64,000 nucleotides of DNA from Rathayibacter_A sp036510655 (GTDB taxonomy: Bacteria; Actinomycetota; Actinomycetes; Actinomycetales; Microbacteriaceae), in NCBI GenBank assembly GCA_036510655.1, contig DATCDQ010000002.1, positions 4,430 to 68,429 of the forward strand. The letters run 5' to 3'. The first letter of the stretch is position 1; every line of letters begins with the position of its first letter. Positions 8,823 through 17,379 of the stretch are shown here, in pieces. The notes under the pieces were generated by a model. It ran no database searches. It saw nothing but the letters and a program-made list of their open reading frames with translations, and was not told the origin of the DNA. Both the position numbers and the translations under genes were made by a program.

Positions 8823-10118
8823 CTAGCCGCCGAACCCTGGCCCACTGAAGAGCGCGTGCGCGATCGCGAAGATCACGAGCCCCGCCACAGACCCGACGAC
8901 CGTGCCGTTAATGCGGATGAACTGCAGATCGCGACCGACCTGCAACTCTATTTTCTCCGTCGTCTCGGCGGGGTCCCAACGCTTGACCGTGTCGGTGATG
9001 ATGCCGACGATGTCGTGACGATACGTCGAGACCAAGTGGGTTGCGGCATCCGTGGCCCACGCGTTCACCTTCGCGCCGAGCACGGCATCGGTTGCGAGCC
9101 GGCCGCCGACGTCCGTCAGAGCGGATGCGATGCCTCGCCGCAGCGCGCTGCTCTCGTCGGCCAGGGACTCGAGCAGCGCTGAGCGGGCCGCCTCCCACAC
9201 ACTGCCGGCCAGTTCGCGCACGCGCGGGTCGTCGAACGCTCGGTTCTTCGCGGCCTCGAGTTTCGCGATCGTCGCCGCATCGTTCTGCAGGCGCTCGGTC
9301 AGCGTCGTCAGATAACCGTCGATCGCCTGGCGCAACTTGTGGTTCGGGTTTGCGCGCACATCGCGCACGAACCGCTGCGCCTCGTGATAGACCGTGTCGT
9401 CGACGAAGCGGTTGACGACGCTGGGCACCCAGGAAGGCAGGCGAGCGGATGCGAGCGCGCCGAACGCATCCGGATTCTCGCTCACCCACGTGTCGAGCCG
9501 GTCGAACACGAGGTCGACGGCCTCGCGGTGGCCACCGGATGCGATCACCTTCTCGCCGAGGCGGCCGAGCGGCGGCCCCCACAGCGGGTCGAGCACGTGG
9601 CGATGCACGATGGACTCGATCAGGGTCTTCATGTCCTCGTCGTCGAGCATTGTGGCGACGCCGCGCAGGGCGGTCGAGGCCTCTGCCGTGACGCGGCGTG
9701 CGTTGTGCGGTTGCGCAAGCCAACTCCCGAGACCGGTGGCAAGGTCGATGGACTCGAGCTTGCCGCGCACCGCGCTCTCGGAGAGGAAGTTGGTCTCGAC
9801 GAACTCGCCGAGGCTCTCGCCGATCTCGTCTTTGCGGTTGGGGATGATCGCCGTGTGCGGGATCTTCAACCCGAACGGATGCCGGAACAGCGCGGTCACC
9901 GCGAACCAGTCGGCCAACGCGCCGACCATGCCGCCCTCGGCGGCTGCGCGCACGTATTGCAGCCACGGGTACTCGTGCTGGAAGGCGAACGCGACGGCGA
10001 AAACAACGGTGAGGCCGATCAGCAGGCCGAGCGCGATGGCTTTCATGCGTCGCAGCGCGGACCGGCGCGCGGCATCCGCGGGGGAGAGCACGGCGTTTTC
10101 GCGGAGGAGAGTGGTCAC
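8823..10118 (-). CDS. DUF445 family membrane-anchored protein (YjiN-like)
   Basis: A 431-residue protein. A membrane helix near residues 28-48 (MKAIALGLLIGLTVVFAVAF) is followed by the conserved DUF445 block AAEGGMVGALADWFAVTALF and HPFGLKIPHTAIIPNRKDEI (about 60-100). A long helical, charged middle follows. A hydrophobic C-terminal helix near 410-430 likely returns to the membrane. DUF445 proteins are widespread, topologically membrane-tethered and poorly understood. The GTG start at 10118 is supported by an AAGGAGT ribosome binding site. Apparently a single-gene unit. Confidence 0.9.
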   Translation of the reverse strand: MTTLLRENAVLSPADAARRSALRRMKAIALGLLIGLTVVFAVAFAFQHEYPWLQYVRAAAEGGMVGALADWFAVTALFRHPFGLKIPHTAIIPNRKDEIGESLGEFVETNFLSESAVRGKLESIDLATGLGSWLAQPHNARRVTAEASTALRGVATMLDDEDMKTLIESIVHRHVLDPLWGPPLGRLGEKVIASGGHREAVDLVFDRLDTWVSENPDAFGALASARLPSWVPSVVNRFVDDTVYHEAQRFVRDVRANPNHKLRQAIDGYLTTLTERLQNDAATIAKLEAAKNRAFDDPRVRELAGSVWEAARSALLESLADESSALRRGIASALTDVGGRLATDAVLGAKVNAWATDAATHLVSTYRHDIVGIITDTVKRWDPAETTEKIELQVGRDLQFIRINGTVVGSVAGLVIFAIAHALFSGPGFGG

Positions 10119-10256
10119 GAATACTCCTTTCCTGTGCCTCCGATTGTCTCAGGTGATCGGATGGGCGCCGGTTCGGTGGCGGCTGCGCGAAGCCGGATGC
10201 GAGGCGGTAGCGAGGCGGTAGCGAGGAAAAGATGGTGGTCGGGTAGCGAGGTACGA

Positions 10257-10303
10257 GCGTATCGAGACCCGTATCGAGATCTGCGTGCGGGGTCTTGATA
10301 CGC
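10257..10303. repeat. REP-like inverted repeat
   Basis: GCGTATCGAGACC (10257-10269) faces GGTCTTGATACGC (10291-10303), a 12 of 13 match. Short TAGCGAGG repeats lie just before it. The same GAGCGTAGCGAG/CGAGACC vocabulary recurs at 57017-57068. The rest of the 10119-10343 gap shows only the DUF445 ribosome binding site. Confidence 0.6.
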
Positions 10304-10343
10304 TTGCAGGTCATCCAATCCTGGACCAGCTGGGGGACTTCAC

Positions 10344-10808
10344 GTGTCGGCTCCGACGTCAAGAAAGACACGGGCCGCCCGCTTCACGCGGCAGGTGGGC
10401 GCGACGCTTGGTGAGGTCTCAAGGAATGCGATTGCCGTCGACGTGGTGGCGATCACGGGCGGCGCCCCGGGGAGCGAGACTGATCCCATCCAGTTGGGAG
10501 ACGTTGGCGACGACGGGTTCCGCTTCGCCAAGGTCGGAATCGCGATCAAAACCGCGGAAGAATTCACGCTGACCGTGCCGGACGCATGGCAGAACCGGAT
10601 GCGCATCGGATGGGGCAATCACGGTGCGGTGCTTGCGACCACGTTGCGCGTACCGGGATGCACGTCAACGCCGCCCGGGGCTTCGTGGGTCGTCTACCCC
10701 GGCGGTTTTCGGCTGAAGACCGCAGCGTGTGTCCCGTTGATCGTGAAGACAGACAGTGAGACACAGACCATCAACGTTCCGATCGGTAAGCGCTGCCCCA
10801 GCGGCTGA
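10344..10808 (+). CDS. Hypothetical protein, secreted-domain-like but without signal peptide
   Basis: A 154-residue frame from a GTG start; an in-frame stop lies at 10296-10298. It has the look of an extracytoplasmic beta-rich domain: ASWVVYPGGFRLKTAACVPL, then a V-x-V-P-I-G-K-R-C ending, with three Cys in the C-terminal half. No signal peptide, lipobox or membrane helix is present, so the true N-terminus may have been lost next to the repeat upstream. No good Shine-Dalgarno sequence. Not recognised; it could be a 5'-truncated gene. Confidence 0.5.
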   Translation: MSAPTSRKTRAARFTRQVGATLGEVSRNAIAVDVVAITGGAPGSETDPIQLGDVGDDGFRFAKVGIAIKTAEEFTLTVPDAWQNRMRIGWGNHGAVLATTLRVPGCTSTPPGASWVVYPGGFRLKTAACVPLIVKTDSETQTINVPIGKRCPSG

Positions 10809-10863
10809 GGCTCTGTGTCCAGAGCCCTCGCGAGCTGCTGGCGCCCGAAGAATCTTGATGATA

Positions 10864-10881
10864 TAGTAAGCGCACTTACTA
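10864..10881. promoter_or_regulatory. MarR-type operator
   Basis: Perfect inverted repeat TAGTAAG-CGCA-CTTACTA, 14 bases upstream of the SRPBCC start codon and just before its AGGAGA ribosome binding site. The gap is AT-rich relative to its surroundings. The downstream operon encodes a MarR protein, so this is a likely self-regulatory site. Confidence 0.7.
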
Positions 10882-10895
10882 GATAGGAGAATCTC

Positions 10896-11324
10896 ATGTG
10901 GACAACCAGCCATGAAGCAACAACACCCGCCGGACCCGACGCCGTGTGGGCCGCACTGCAAGCGTTGCATTCGGGAATTGCGCTCGGACCGAACTCCGAC
11001 TTGTTCGAGTTGCACGGCCCGTTCCAGGCAGGCACACGGTTGACCGTCACCCCGCAGGGCCAGGAGCCGATGGAATCCGTCATCACCGAATTGGAACCCG
11101 GCGTCGTGTATGCCGACCAGACGGTGTTCGGCGAGCTGACGCTCGCCTTCCGTCACCGGCTGAGCCCTACTCCGACCGGCGGGACCACGGTCACACATGT
11201 GCTGGAAATCACCGGCGGCGGCGCCGACGAGCTCGGCCCCGAGCTCGGCCCACAGATCAGCGCGGATTTCCCTGTTGCGATGAGCGAACTGTTAGCCGCC
11301 GCGGAACGAGGTGTGCATGCCTGA
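10896..11324 (+). CDS. SRPBCC (START-like) domain protein
   Basis: A 142-residue protein of the polyketide cyclase/SRPBCC helix-grip type. It opens with a strand typical of the fold (MWTTSHEATTPAGPDAVWAA), has a middle G-T-R-L-T-V-T-P-Q-G strand, and ends in the long C-terminal helix (ISADFPVAMSELLAAAERG). Such proteins bind small hydrophobic ligands in a deep pocket. It is the first gene of an operon with a MarR regulator, which overlaps its last codons. The MarR operator lies directly upstream. Probably induced by the same ligand that releases the regulator. Confidence 0.88.
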   Translation: MWTTSHEATTPAGPDAVWAALQALHSGIALGPNSDLFELHGPFQAGTRLTVTPQGQEPMESVITELEPGVVYADQTVFGELTLAFRHRLSPTPTGGTTVTHVLEITGGGADELGPELGPQISADFPVAMSELLAAAERGVHA

Positions 11325-11772
11325 CGGCTCTCTGGGCACCCGGTTCGAGTCTGCCGCCGAGAGCCCAGGCCTGACTCTGTGGCACGTCACCAACCGCTGG
11401 CAAGCGGCCATGCGGGCGGCGCTGGCGCCACACGGCATCACGCACGTGCAGTACGTGTTGTTGGCGTGCCTGGTCTGGCTTCACGCGGCCGAGCCTGGGC
11501 GGCAACTCACCCAAGCTGAGCTCGCAGATTTCGCGGGCACAGACGTGATGATGACATCCCAAGTACTCCGTACGCTCGAAGCAAAAGGACTCATCCAGCG
11601 GGCGCAGCACCCCACCGACGGCCGCGCCAGGGTTCTGCTCCCGACGAAAATCGGGATCACGGCCGCTCGGCGAGCAACCCACGATGTCGAAGACGCCGAT
11701 GCCATCTTCTTCGCATCGGTGGAAAACATGGGCACCTTCGCGGACCAGCTCACCCGCCTTGCGAGACTGTGA
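11317..11772 (+). CDS. MarR family transcriptional regulator
   Basis: A 151-residue winged-helix regulator. The ATG at 11317 is preferred because an ACGAGG ribosome binding site lies 5 bases before it; a GTG at 11311 is the alternative. The winged helix is at about residues 50-105, with LTQAELADFAGTDVMMTSQV as the recognition region and a D-G-R-A-R wing, as in MarR. Flanking helices would dimerise. The start overlaps the SRPBCC stop, giving coupled translation. It probably represses its own operon through the 10864-10881 palindrome. Confidence 0.92.
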   Translation: MPDGSLGTRFESAAESPGLTLWHVTNRWQAAMRAALAPHGITHVQYVLLACLVWLHAAEPGRQLTQAELADFAGTDVMMTSQVLRTLEAKGLIQRAQHPTDGRARVLLPTKIGITAARRATHDVEDADAIFFASVENMGTFADQLTRLARL

Positions 11773-11781
11773 GGTTCGCGC

Positions 11782-11807
11782 GGCCGGAAACCTTTAAGTT
11801 GCCGGCC
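11782..11807 (+). terminator. Possible hairpin after the MarR gene
   Basis: GGCCGG (11782-11787) and CCGGCC (11802-11807) can pair around a 14-base loop, with further GCGCG pairing outside. There is no U tract, so it may be only a weak terminator. Confidence 0.4.
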
Positions 11808-11847
11808 AGTTCGCGCGCGCGGATCGTTCTTTAGGCGCTCGGTCAGC

Positions 11848-13035
11848 GTGGTCATGCCATTCCGTGCCATGCTCGAACGCATGCGGATGGCGATCGTTGG
11901 CGGCGCGCTCCTCATTGTTGGTGTCGTGGCTGTTGTGCTTCACCTGGAGCCGCTCAACGCTGTCGATGTGTTGTGGAATCGCGTCTGGCCGATCTTGCTC
12001 TTCGTCGCTGCGATCACGGTCGTCACTGAATTCGTCGCAGAGGCCGGCGTGTTCACCGCGATCTCGGAACGGCTGGCGCGCTGGGGTCGGGGGCGTGCCT
12101 GGATGCTTTGGCTCCTCGTCAGCGTCCTGTGCGTCGTCGTAACCATGTTCTTCTCACTCGATACGACGGCCGTTCTCATCACGCCGGTCGTAATCATCGT
12201 GGTGCGCCATACCGGGCTGCGAATTCTCCCTTTCGCGCTCACCACCGTTTGGCTCGCCAACACCGCATCACTGTTGCTGCCGGTCTCAAACCTCACCAAC
12301 TTGCTTGCACAAGAGGTGAGCAGCCAGTCCGTCGCGCAATTCGTGGTGCTGAGCTGGGCGCCTGCAGTGATCGCGATGGTGATTCCGCTCGCCGTGGTCA
12401 CGATCGCCTTTCGCCGTGATCTCGGCGCGCGCTTCACCGCACCGCCGGATGCTCCCCTTGGTGATCGCACACTCTTCACGATTTCGATTGTTGTGCTGGT
12501 CGTCCTGATGCCCGCGCTTGTCTCGGGGATCCCCGTGTGGATTCCAGCATGCGCCGCGGCACTGGTACTGACCCTCACCTTTGCGCTGCGCCGCCGGGCT
12601 GTCGTTCGGATCAGGTTGATCCCATGGTCGCTGCTGGCGTTCGCCTGCGGCCTCTTTCTCGTCGTCGACTCGGCACACCAGTTGGGTCTCGGCACGGCGC
12701 TCGCGGCCGCGACCGGCGATGGAACGGGATTCGCACAGCTTCTTCGTCTCGCGGGCGCGGGGGCGGCATCGGCGAATCTTGCCAATAATCTGCCGGCTTA
12801 CCTGGCCCTTGAACCAAGTGCAGTGGGGAGTCCGATTCGCATGATGGCGCTGCTGATCGGGGTGAACTGCGGTGCGCTCGTCACGCCGTGGGCGTCACTG
12901 GCGACGCTGCTCTGGCACAACCGGCTGACCGCACTCGGTGTCGAAGTGCCTTGGCGCACGTTCATACTGCTCGGCTTCATCGTCGCCCCCCTCACAATTC
13001 TCGGATCGGTAGCGGCGCTTGCACTGATCTCGTAA
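11848..13035 (+). CDS. SLC13/ArsB-type permease
   Basis: A protein of up to 395 residues with about ten hydrophobic helices, in the ion-transporter superfamily that includes ArsB and SLC13. Family-like features are FFSLDTTAVLITPVV (about residues 95-109) and LANTASLLLPVSNLTNLLA (about 134-152), which correspond to the paired re-entrant loop regions, and a second half containing GAASANLANNLPAYLAL (about 305-321). Substrate could be an oxyanion or dicarboxylate. The N-terminus is uncertain: GTG 11848, ATG 11854 and ATG 11869 are all in frame. Convergent with the acyl-CoA dehydrogenase gene 26 bases away. Confidence 0.85.
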   Translation: MVMPFRAMLERMRMAIVGGALLIVGVVAVVLHLEPLNAVDVLWNRVWPILLFVAAITVVTEFVAEAGVFTAISERLARWGRGRAWMLWLLVSVLCVVVTMFFSLDTTAVLITPVVIIVVRHTGLRILPFALTTVWLANTASLLLPVSNLTNLLAQEVSSQSVAQFVVLSWAPAVIAMVIPLAVVTIAFRRDLGARFTAPPDAPLGDRTLFTISIVVLVVLMPALVSGIPVWIPACAAALVLTLTFALRRRAVVRIRLIPWSLLAFACGLFLVVDSAHQLGLGTALAAATGDGTGFAQLLRLAGAGAASANLANNLPAYLALEPSAVGSPIRMMALLIGVNCGALVTPWASLATLLWHNRLTALGVEVPWRTFILLGFIVAPLTILGSVAALALIS

Positions 13036-13061
13036 GCCGAGTCGCGAGGTCTGTCGCTGCC

Positions 13062-14240
13062 TTAGTTCTCGATCGGGCCGAGCCAGGCATTCGCGACGGT
13101 GGAGTGGGCGGACTCGTCATCCGATGGGTGGAAGATCCCCGCGAGCACGTCACGATAAAGCCGGCCGAGCTCGCTCGAGTTGAAGTAGGTCGACCCGCCC
13201 GACACACGCACCGCGTCGTCCACAACGACACGCGCCGTCTCCGTCGCCCGCACCTTCAGGCCGGACAGTTTCGCGAACCACTGAGCACCGTGGTCGACCA
13301 GGTTGTCGACATCCGCTGCGAGACCGTCGACCTGCGGACGGATGCCGTCTTGCGCGATCGCGGCATCCGCGATGCGCCAGCGGATGTCCGGGTCCTGCGC
13401 ATAGGTCTTTCCGTCGTTCTTCATCGAGGTGCGCCGGTGAACGGCCTCAACTGCGAGTTGCAGAGCGCGCTCGCCGATGCCCGCGTACACGGAGGCCAGC
13501 AGGATCTCGAACGCTGCGAAGATGGCGAAGATCAACGAGTCGGCGTTCGGACCCGGGTTCAGTCGGCGCACGACGCGGTCCGCAGCAGCGTGGGCCCCGT
13601 TCAGCACTGTCGTGTTCGACTGGCTGGCACGCATGCCGAGTGTGTTCCAATCGTCCTTGATCTCGAAGCCGCCGTTCTCGCGGTTGATGAAGCCGTACAC
13701 GATCTTCGGGGCATCGGCACTGGTGGTGTCCAGTCCCATCGTGCCGAGTCGGGTCCACGCGGGCGAGAGCGAAGTGAAGATCTTGGTGCCGAAGAAGCGG
13801 TAGCCCCCATCGCCATCCGGCTGGGCGTCAGTGCGGGAGCCGAACAGCACGAGGTCGTTGCCACCCTCGCTCAAGCCGAACCCGAAGACTTCGCCTGCGC
13901 CGGCCTCGCGTAGCACGAAGTCGAGGCTGTCGTCGCCTCGGGCGCGCAGGATTTTTGCGACGCCGGTCCACACATGATGCATGTTGATCGCCAATGCGGT
14001 GGCAGGTGCGGCCGATGCCAGGCGTGCCTGTTCGCGCGCCACCTGCTTCAGGCTCATCCCGAGCCCGCCGTACTCGGCGGGCACGAACGCCTTCAGATAG
14101 CCGGCGGCGACGAGCTCGTCGAAGTCCTCCGCGAAGAACGTGTTCTCCCGGTCATAGCCGGCGGCCCTGGAGTGGATGCGCTCCAGGAGATCGTCGGTGA
14201 GAAGGGGACTGTCTGAACGTGCTGTCGTGTGCTCGGTCAC
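13062..14240 (-). CDS. Acyl-CoA dehydrogenase family flavoprotein
   Basis: A 392-residue flavoenzyme with the three-part ACAD fold: a helical N-domain (LVAAGYLKAFVPAEYGGLGM, about residues 45-64), a beta-domain (EVFGFGLSEGGNDLVLFGSR, about 115-134) and a C-terminal helical bundle (LGMRASQSNTTVLNG through VSGGSTYFNSSELGRLYRDV). The ending resembles the DszC/HsaA-like branch as much as classical fatty acyl-CoA dehydrogenases, so it could be an FMN- or FAD-dependent monooxygenase. GTG start. The start and the promoter region of this gene are partly duplicated at 16870-16928. Confidence 0.85.
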   Translation of the reverse strand: MTEHTTARSDSPLLTDDLLERIHSRAAGYDRENTFFAEDFDELVAAGYLKAFVPAEYGGLGMSLKQVAREQARLASAAPATALAINMHHVWTGVAKILRARGDDSLDFVLREAGAGEVFGFGLSEGGNDLVLFGSRTDAQPDGDGGYRFFGTKIFTSLSPAWTRLGTMGLDTTSADAPKIVYGFINRENGGFEIKDDWNTLGMRASQSNTTVLNGAHAAADRVVRRLNPGPNADSLIFAIFAAFEILLASVYAGIGERALQLAVEAVHRRTSMKNDGKTYAQDPDIRWRIADAAIAQDGIRPQVDGLAADVDNLVDHGAQWFAKLSGLKVRATETARVVVDDAVRVSGGSTYFNSSELGRLYRDVLAGIFHPSDDESAHSTVANAWLGPIEN

Positions 14241-14286
14241 GACCTCAGCTTAGGATGGCACGCCGTATTCAGCCACGGTGCTGGCG

Positions 14287-15282
14287 TCAGTGCGCGAGCG
14301 TATTCGGGAAACCGAATGTTGCGACCAGCGCTGGGTCATGGAACTTGATGATGTGGGAGATGCCCGCCGGGGTGGCCGCCAGCACCACGACTCCGTCGGC
14401 TTGGAGTACGCCGTCACCGTCTCGGCGGTATACGACGGCGCAGGGCTGACCGTTCGCGGTGGTTGCGATCATCCGCCAATCGCCAGCGGCGCCCAGCACA
14501 TATGCCTCGAGCACGCCGATGCACATCATCATGCCGGATTGCCAGTTGCGGAACGGGGTCGCTTCCAACGTGGCGTCAGCGCGCAGCACCTGCACTAGTT
14601 GGCTGACATCGGCGTGCTCGAAAGCCGCAATGTAACCGTCGAGTAACGCTCGAGCCCGTTCGTCGGTCGGCTCTAGCAGTTCGGCGGGTTCCAGGTCCAA
14701 TTCATTCAGCCGTGCACGGGCGCGCTCGAGTGCGCTTTTTACGGCCACAGTGGTGGTGCTGAGCACCTCTGCGGTTTCGGCGGCAGAGAATGCGAGCACG
14801 TCGCGCAGGATGAGGATTGCACGTTGCCTGGAAGGGAGGTGCTGCAGGCTGGCGATAAGAGCAAGCCTCAGGGTTTCGCGATGGATCGCAACGGCCGCGG
14901 GATCGTCAGCGGGCGCAGTGAGCCAAATGTCCGGCAGCGGCTCGAGCCAGGAAACCTCGCCCGGTGGCACGGGACTCGGCGGGCGATCGGGTCCGTCGTA
15001 CGGGCCGGCAAGCCCCGAAGGCAGCACCCGGATCGAGCGCGGCTTCAACGCCGTCAAACAGACGTTCGTGGCGATCTTGTAGAGCCATGTCCGCAGCGAC
15101 GCCCGCTCCTCGAAGGCGCCGTACGCGCGCCACGCCCGCAGATAGGTCTCTTGTACCAGGTCCTCGGCGTCGTGAGCGGAGCCGACCATGCGGTAGCAGT
15201 GCGCCAAGAGCTCCCGACGGAATCGCTCTGTCTCGGCAGCGAAGTGGTCTTGAGTGTGTGCCGCTCGCGGATGTGGTGTCAC
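14287..15282 (-). CDS. ECF sigma factor with C-terminal SnoaL-like domain
   Basis: A 331-residue alternative sigma factor. Region 2 is at about residues 18-90 (HCYRMVGSAHDAEDLVQETYLRAW split over two helices, then LRTWLYKIATNVC) and region 4 at about 145-195 (LPSRQRAILILRDVLAFSAA, then TAEVLSTTTVAVKSALERA). A SnoaL/NTF2-like domain follows to the C-terminus (about 205-331). This arrangement is that of the actinobacterial TIGR02960/SigG-SigJ type, in which the extra domain takes the place of an anti-sigma factor. No anti-sigma gene is adjacent. GTG start; its target promoters are unknown. Confidence 0.9.
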   Translation of the reverse strand: MTPHPRAAHTQDHFAAETERFRRELLAHCYRMVGSAHDAEDLVQETYLRAWRAYGAFEERASLRTWLYKIATNVCLTALKPRSIRVLPSGLAGPYDGPDRPPSPVPPGEVSWLEPLPDIWLTAPADDPAAVAIHRETLRLALIASLQHLPSRQRAILILRDVLAFSAAETAEVLSTTTVAVKSALERARARLNELDLEPAELLEPTDERARALLDGYIAAFEHADVSQLVQVLRADATLEATPFRNWQSGMMMCIGVLEAYVLGAAGDWRMIATTANGQPCAVVYRRDGDGVLQADGVVVLAATPAGISHIIKFHDPALVATFGFPNTLAH

Positions 15283-15352
15283 GTAACAAGGCTATTTCTC
15301 AAATAGTTCTGGATGTGTGTGGGGACCGGCGCGGCAGTAGCTGGAGCTCGGC

Positions 15353-16351
15353 TCAGGGCAAGAGGGCCAGTTTGCCGATCGTGGACCTGGATTCGAGTTT
15401 CTCGAGCGCTTGAGGGCCGTCGGCGAGTTCGTAAACGGTGGGCCGGCCAGGGGCCAACACGCCGCTGGTAAGGAGCGCGGACAGCTCGCCCATGACCTCG
15501 CCGAAGATTTCCGGAGCGGCCTGGATCAGAACGCCGATGTTGAAGCCGATCACGTGGACCTGGTGTTTGTACACCAGGTCCCAGTTTGTGATCGAAGCTT
15601 CGCCGCCTGCGATACCGTAGACGACGACGCGGCCGGTGACCCGTTTGGCTGCAGCGAGGCTGGCGTCGAAGGTGGCGCCGCCGGCCGACTCCAGAACGAT
15701 ATCGACGCCGGCACCGCCGGTCAGCCGCAACACCTCGGTGGCGACGTCGTCGCCGAGGCTGTCCAAGACGTGGTCAGCGCCGAGCGCCAGCACGGTTTCG
15801 TGTTTGCCCGGTGAAGCTGTGGCGATGACTGTCGCACCGTAATGTTTGGCCATCACGACCGCTGCCTGGCCGGTCGCGCCTGCAGCGGCGTGGACCAGCA
15901 CGCTCTGCCCGGCGGTGATTCCGCCCAGTGGTTTGAGTGCGGCCAGCGCGGTGGGCCAGTTGACAAGGAGACCAAGCGCCTGCTCTTCCGTCCAACCCGG
16001 GGGCAACGGCATCGCCCCGGTCGCGGGCAGCACCATGAATTCGGCGAATGCGCCGTCTCCGACGCCGACGACGCGGTCCCCCGGTTGCGGGCCGTTCGCT
16101 GCCACTGCCTCGCCGACCGCTACGACTTCGCCAGCCGCCTCGAATCCCGCCAGATAGGGTGGTCGCGGGCCGCCCAGGAAGGTGCCGTGAGCCTTCGAGA
16201 TATCCGCGAAGTTGACCCCGGCGGCACTAACGCGGATCAGGATCTCGTTCTCACCGGGAATCGGTACTGGTGCATCGGTGATCAGACGCATGTCCTGAGG
16301 CCCGTTAAGGGACGTCTGCTGTAACGCGCACATGGTCGCTGGAACGTTCAT
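15353..16351 (-). CDS. Zinc-free MDR family NADPH:quinone oxidoreductase
   Basis: A 332-residue medium-chain dehydrogenase/reductase. The GroES-like N-domain contains the quinone oxidoreductase signature VSAAGVNFADISKAHG (about residues 45-60) and AGFEAAGEVVAVG. The Rossmann domain carries VLVHAAAGATGQAAVVMAKH (about 150-169). The Cys/His zinc ligands of alcohol dehydrogenases are absent, as in QOR/zeta-crystallin. It would reduce quinones or enones with NADPH in the cytosol. The gene lies 6 bases upstream of a region of gene fragments. Confidence 0.92.
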   Translation of the reverse strand: MNVPATMCALQQTSLNGPQDMRLITDAPVPIPGENEILIRVSAAGVNFADISKAHGTFLGGPRPPYLAGFEAAGEVVAVGEAVAANGPQPGDRVVGVGDGAFAEFMVLPATGAMPLPPGWTEEQALGLLVNWPTALAALKPLGGITAGQSVLVHAAAGATGQAAVVMAKHYGATVIATASPGKHETVLALGADHVLDSLGDDVATEVLRLTGGAGVDIVLESAGGATFDASLAAAKRVTGRVVVYGIAGGEASITNWDLVYKHQVHVIGFNIGVLIQAAPEIFGEVMGELSALLTSGVLAPGRPTVYELADGPQALEKLESRSTIGKLALLP

Positions 16352-16357
16352 CGGCGA

Positions 16358-16595
16358 TCAGCCTTTCTGTCTAGTCGGGTGTGTGGGAGCGAACGGCCCG
16401 TTGCCGGCCCGTGCCCATACCATGTAGACCCCGGTCACCTCGAAAAGGAATCGCCAACTCCCAAATCGCATCAAGTCGAGCCCGGCTGAGCGGATGCCCC
16501 TTGTCGACGGGACGCACTCGCACGACCGCGCGAACTGGCTGTCCGGTCCGCTTTTTGTAAGCAGAAAAGTTGAACCCGCGTGTGTCGATGTACAC
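16358..16595 (-). pseudogene. Frameshifted, N-truncated gene fragment (unrecognised family)
   Basis: One frame reads MYIDTRGFNFSAYKKRTGQP and onward to DAIWELAIPF. A neighbouring frame continues with EVTGVYMVWARAGNGPF to a TGA at 16358. The two join smoothly if one base is removed from the AAAA run at 16443-16446, so this looks like a single C-terminal fragment broken by a homopolymer frameshift. No ribosome binding site. Family not recognised. A sequencing error at the run is possible but would not restore the missing N-terminus. Confidence 0.5.
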
Positions 16596-16603
16596 CGGCG
16601 CCG

Positions 16604-16705
16604 CCTCACATGCGTTTCGGGGAACCCGTGCAGCAGCACGACCGCCGGGCCGAACCCGGCGACGCAGTGCGCAACCCCGAGCACGATGTCAATCCGGTGA
16701 ATTGC
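16604..16705 (-). pseudogene. Alpha/beta hydrolase N-terminal fragment
   Basis: The translated segment AIHRIDIVLGVAHCVAGFGP followed by AVVLLHGFPETH is the first strand and oxyanion-hole region (HGFPE) of epoxide hydrolase-like alpha/beta hydrolases. The frame then degenerates into Arg/Ser-rich noise, with no nucleophile elbow or catalytic acid. It abuts the fragment to its left. A decayed remnant. Confidence 0.6.
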
Positions 16706-16869
16706 GCCAGTGCCGGGGCCCAGTCGGATTGCCGCGACAAGCGTAGCCTCGACGGTGAAGCGCGACGCCCGCTTCACCACCGCAGCGTGACGTTCGCCCG
16801 GGCTTTGCACGGTAACCCGGACGGGCAAACGCATTCCGGTCCGGTTTGTCGTGCAAAGTCCGGGGCAGC

Positions 16870-16928
16870 GCTGTCGTCTGCTCGGTCACGCTCCTCAGCT
16901 TAGGATGGCGCGCGATTTTCGGCCATGG
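16870..16928 (-). repeat. Duplicate of the acyl-CoA dehydrogenase start and upstream region
   Basis: About 85 percent identical by eye to 14221-14278 and in the same orientation. Both contain the block CTCAGCTTAGGATGG and a GTG start reading MTE(H/Q)TTA. After the start codon the copy diverges into unrelated codons, so only the promoter and first codons were copied or survived. It probably marks a former ACAD-like gene or a recombination scar. Confidence 0.6.
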
Positions 16929-16968
16929 CGCGCTGTGTCGTGCACTCCGACCTGCGGTTGCCGGGCGG

Positions 16969-17379
16969 TCAATCCGCCGACGTAGCCGTCCTCCTGAAGG
17001 CGTTCGCGTTCGCGGCAACCCAACTCGAGTACGTGGTTGCCGGCCGGCCGAGAATTGCGGCGACCTCCTCGGTGGTCGGTGCGGGCTTGTCGGTGAGGGT
17101 TGCGAGTCGGGCGAGATTCGCGTCGGCGAATTCCGGCGGAAAGCCCAGATCGGTCAACGTCGCACGCGCTGCAGCGGGCGGGATCTCTTGACAGCGCAAG
17201 CTTCTACCCAGAACCTCGCCGATCACCTCGACCATGTCCTCCTGGGTAAGCGATTGAGGCCCGGTGACATCGACCCGACGCCCGTCAAGATCGTCGTGGA
17301 GTAGTGCGTACGCGGCGACGGCAGCCACATCCGCAGGGTCGATCACCGCTTCGCTCGCGGTCGGTGGCAGAATCCACAT
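16969..17379 (-). pseudogene. C-terminal fragment of an NmrA-like NAD(P)-binding protein
   Basis: The frame from about 17379 to the TGA at 16969 reads WILPPTASEAVIDPADVAAV and later VTGPQSLTQEDMVEVIGEVL, the C-terminal substrate domain of NmrA/atypical SDR proteins. The Rossmann half with its glycine motif is missing. The frame upstream of 17379 instead reads out of frame through the alpha/beta hydrolase gene. The two genes therefore meet at a deletion junction near 17380. No ribosome binding site, so probably not expressed alone. Confidence 0.75.
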
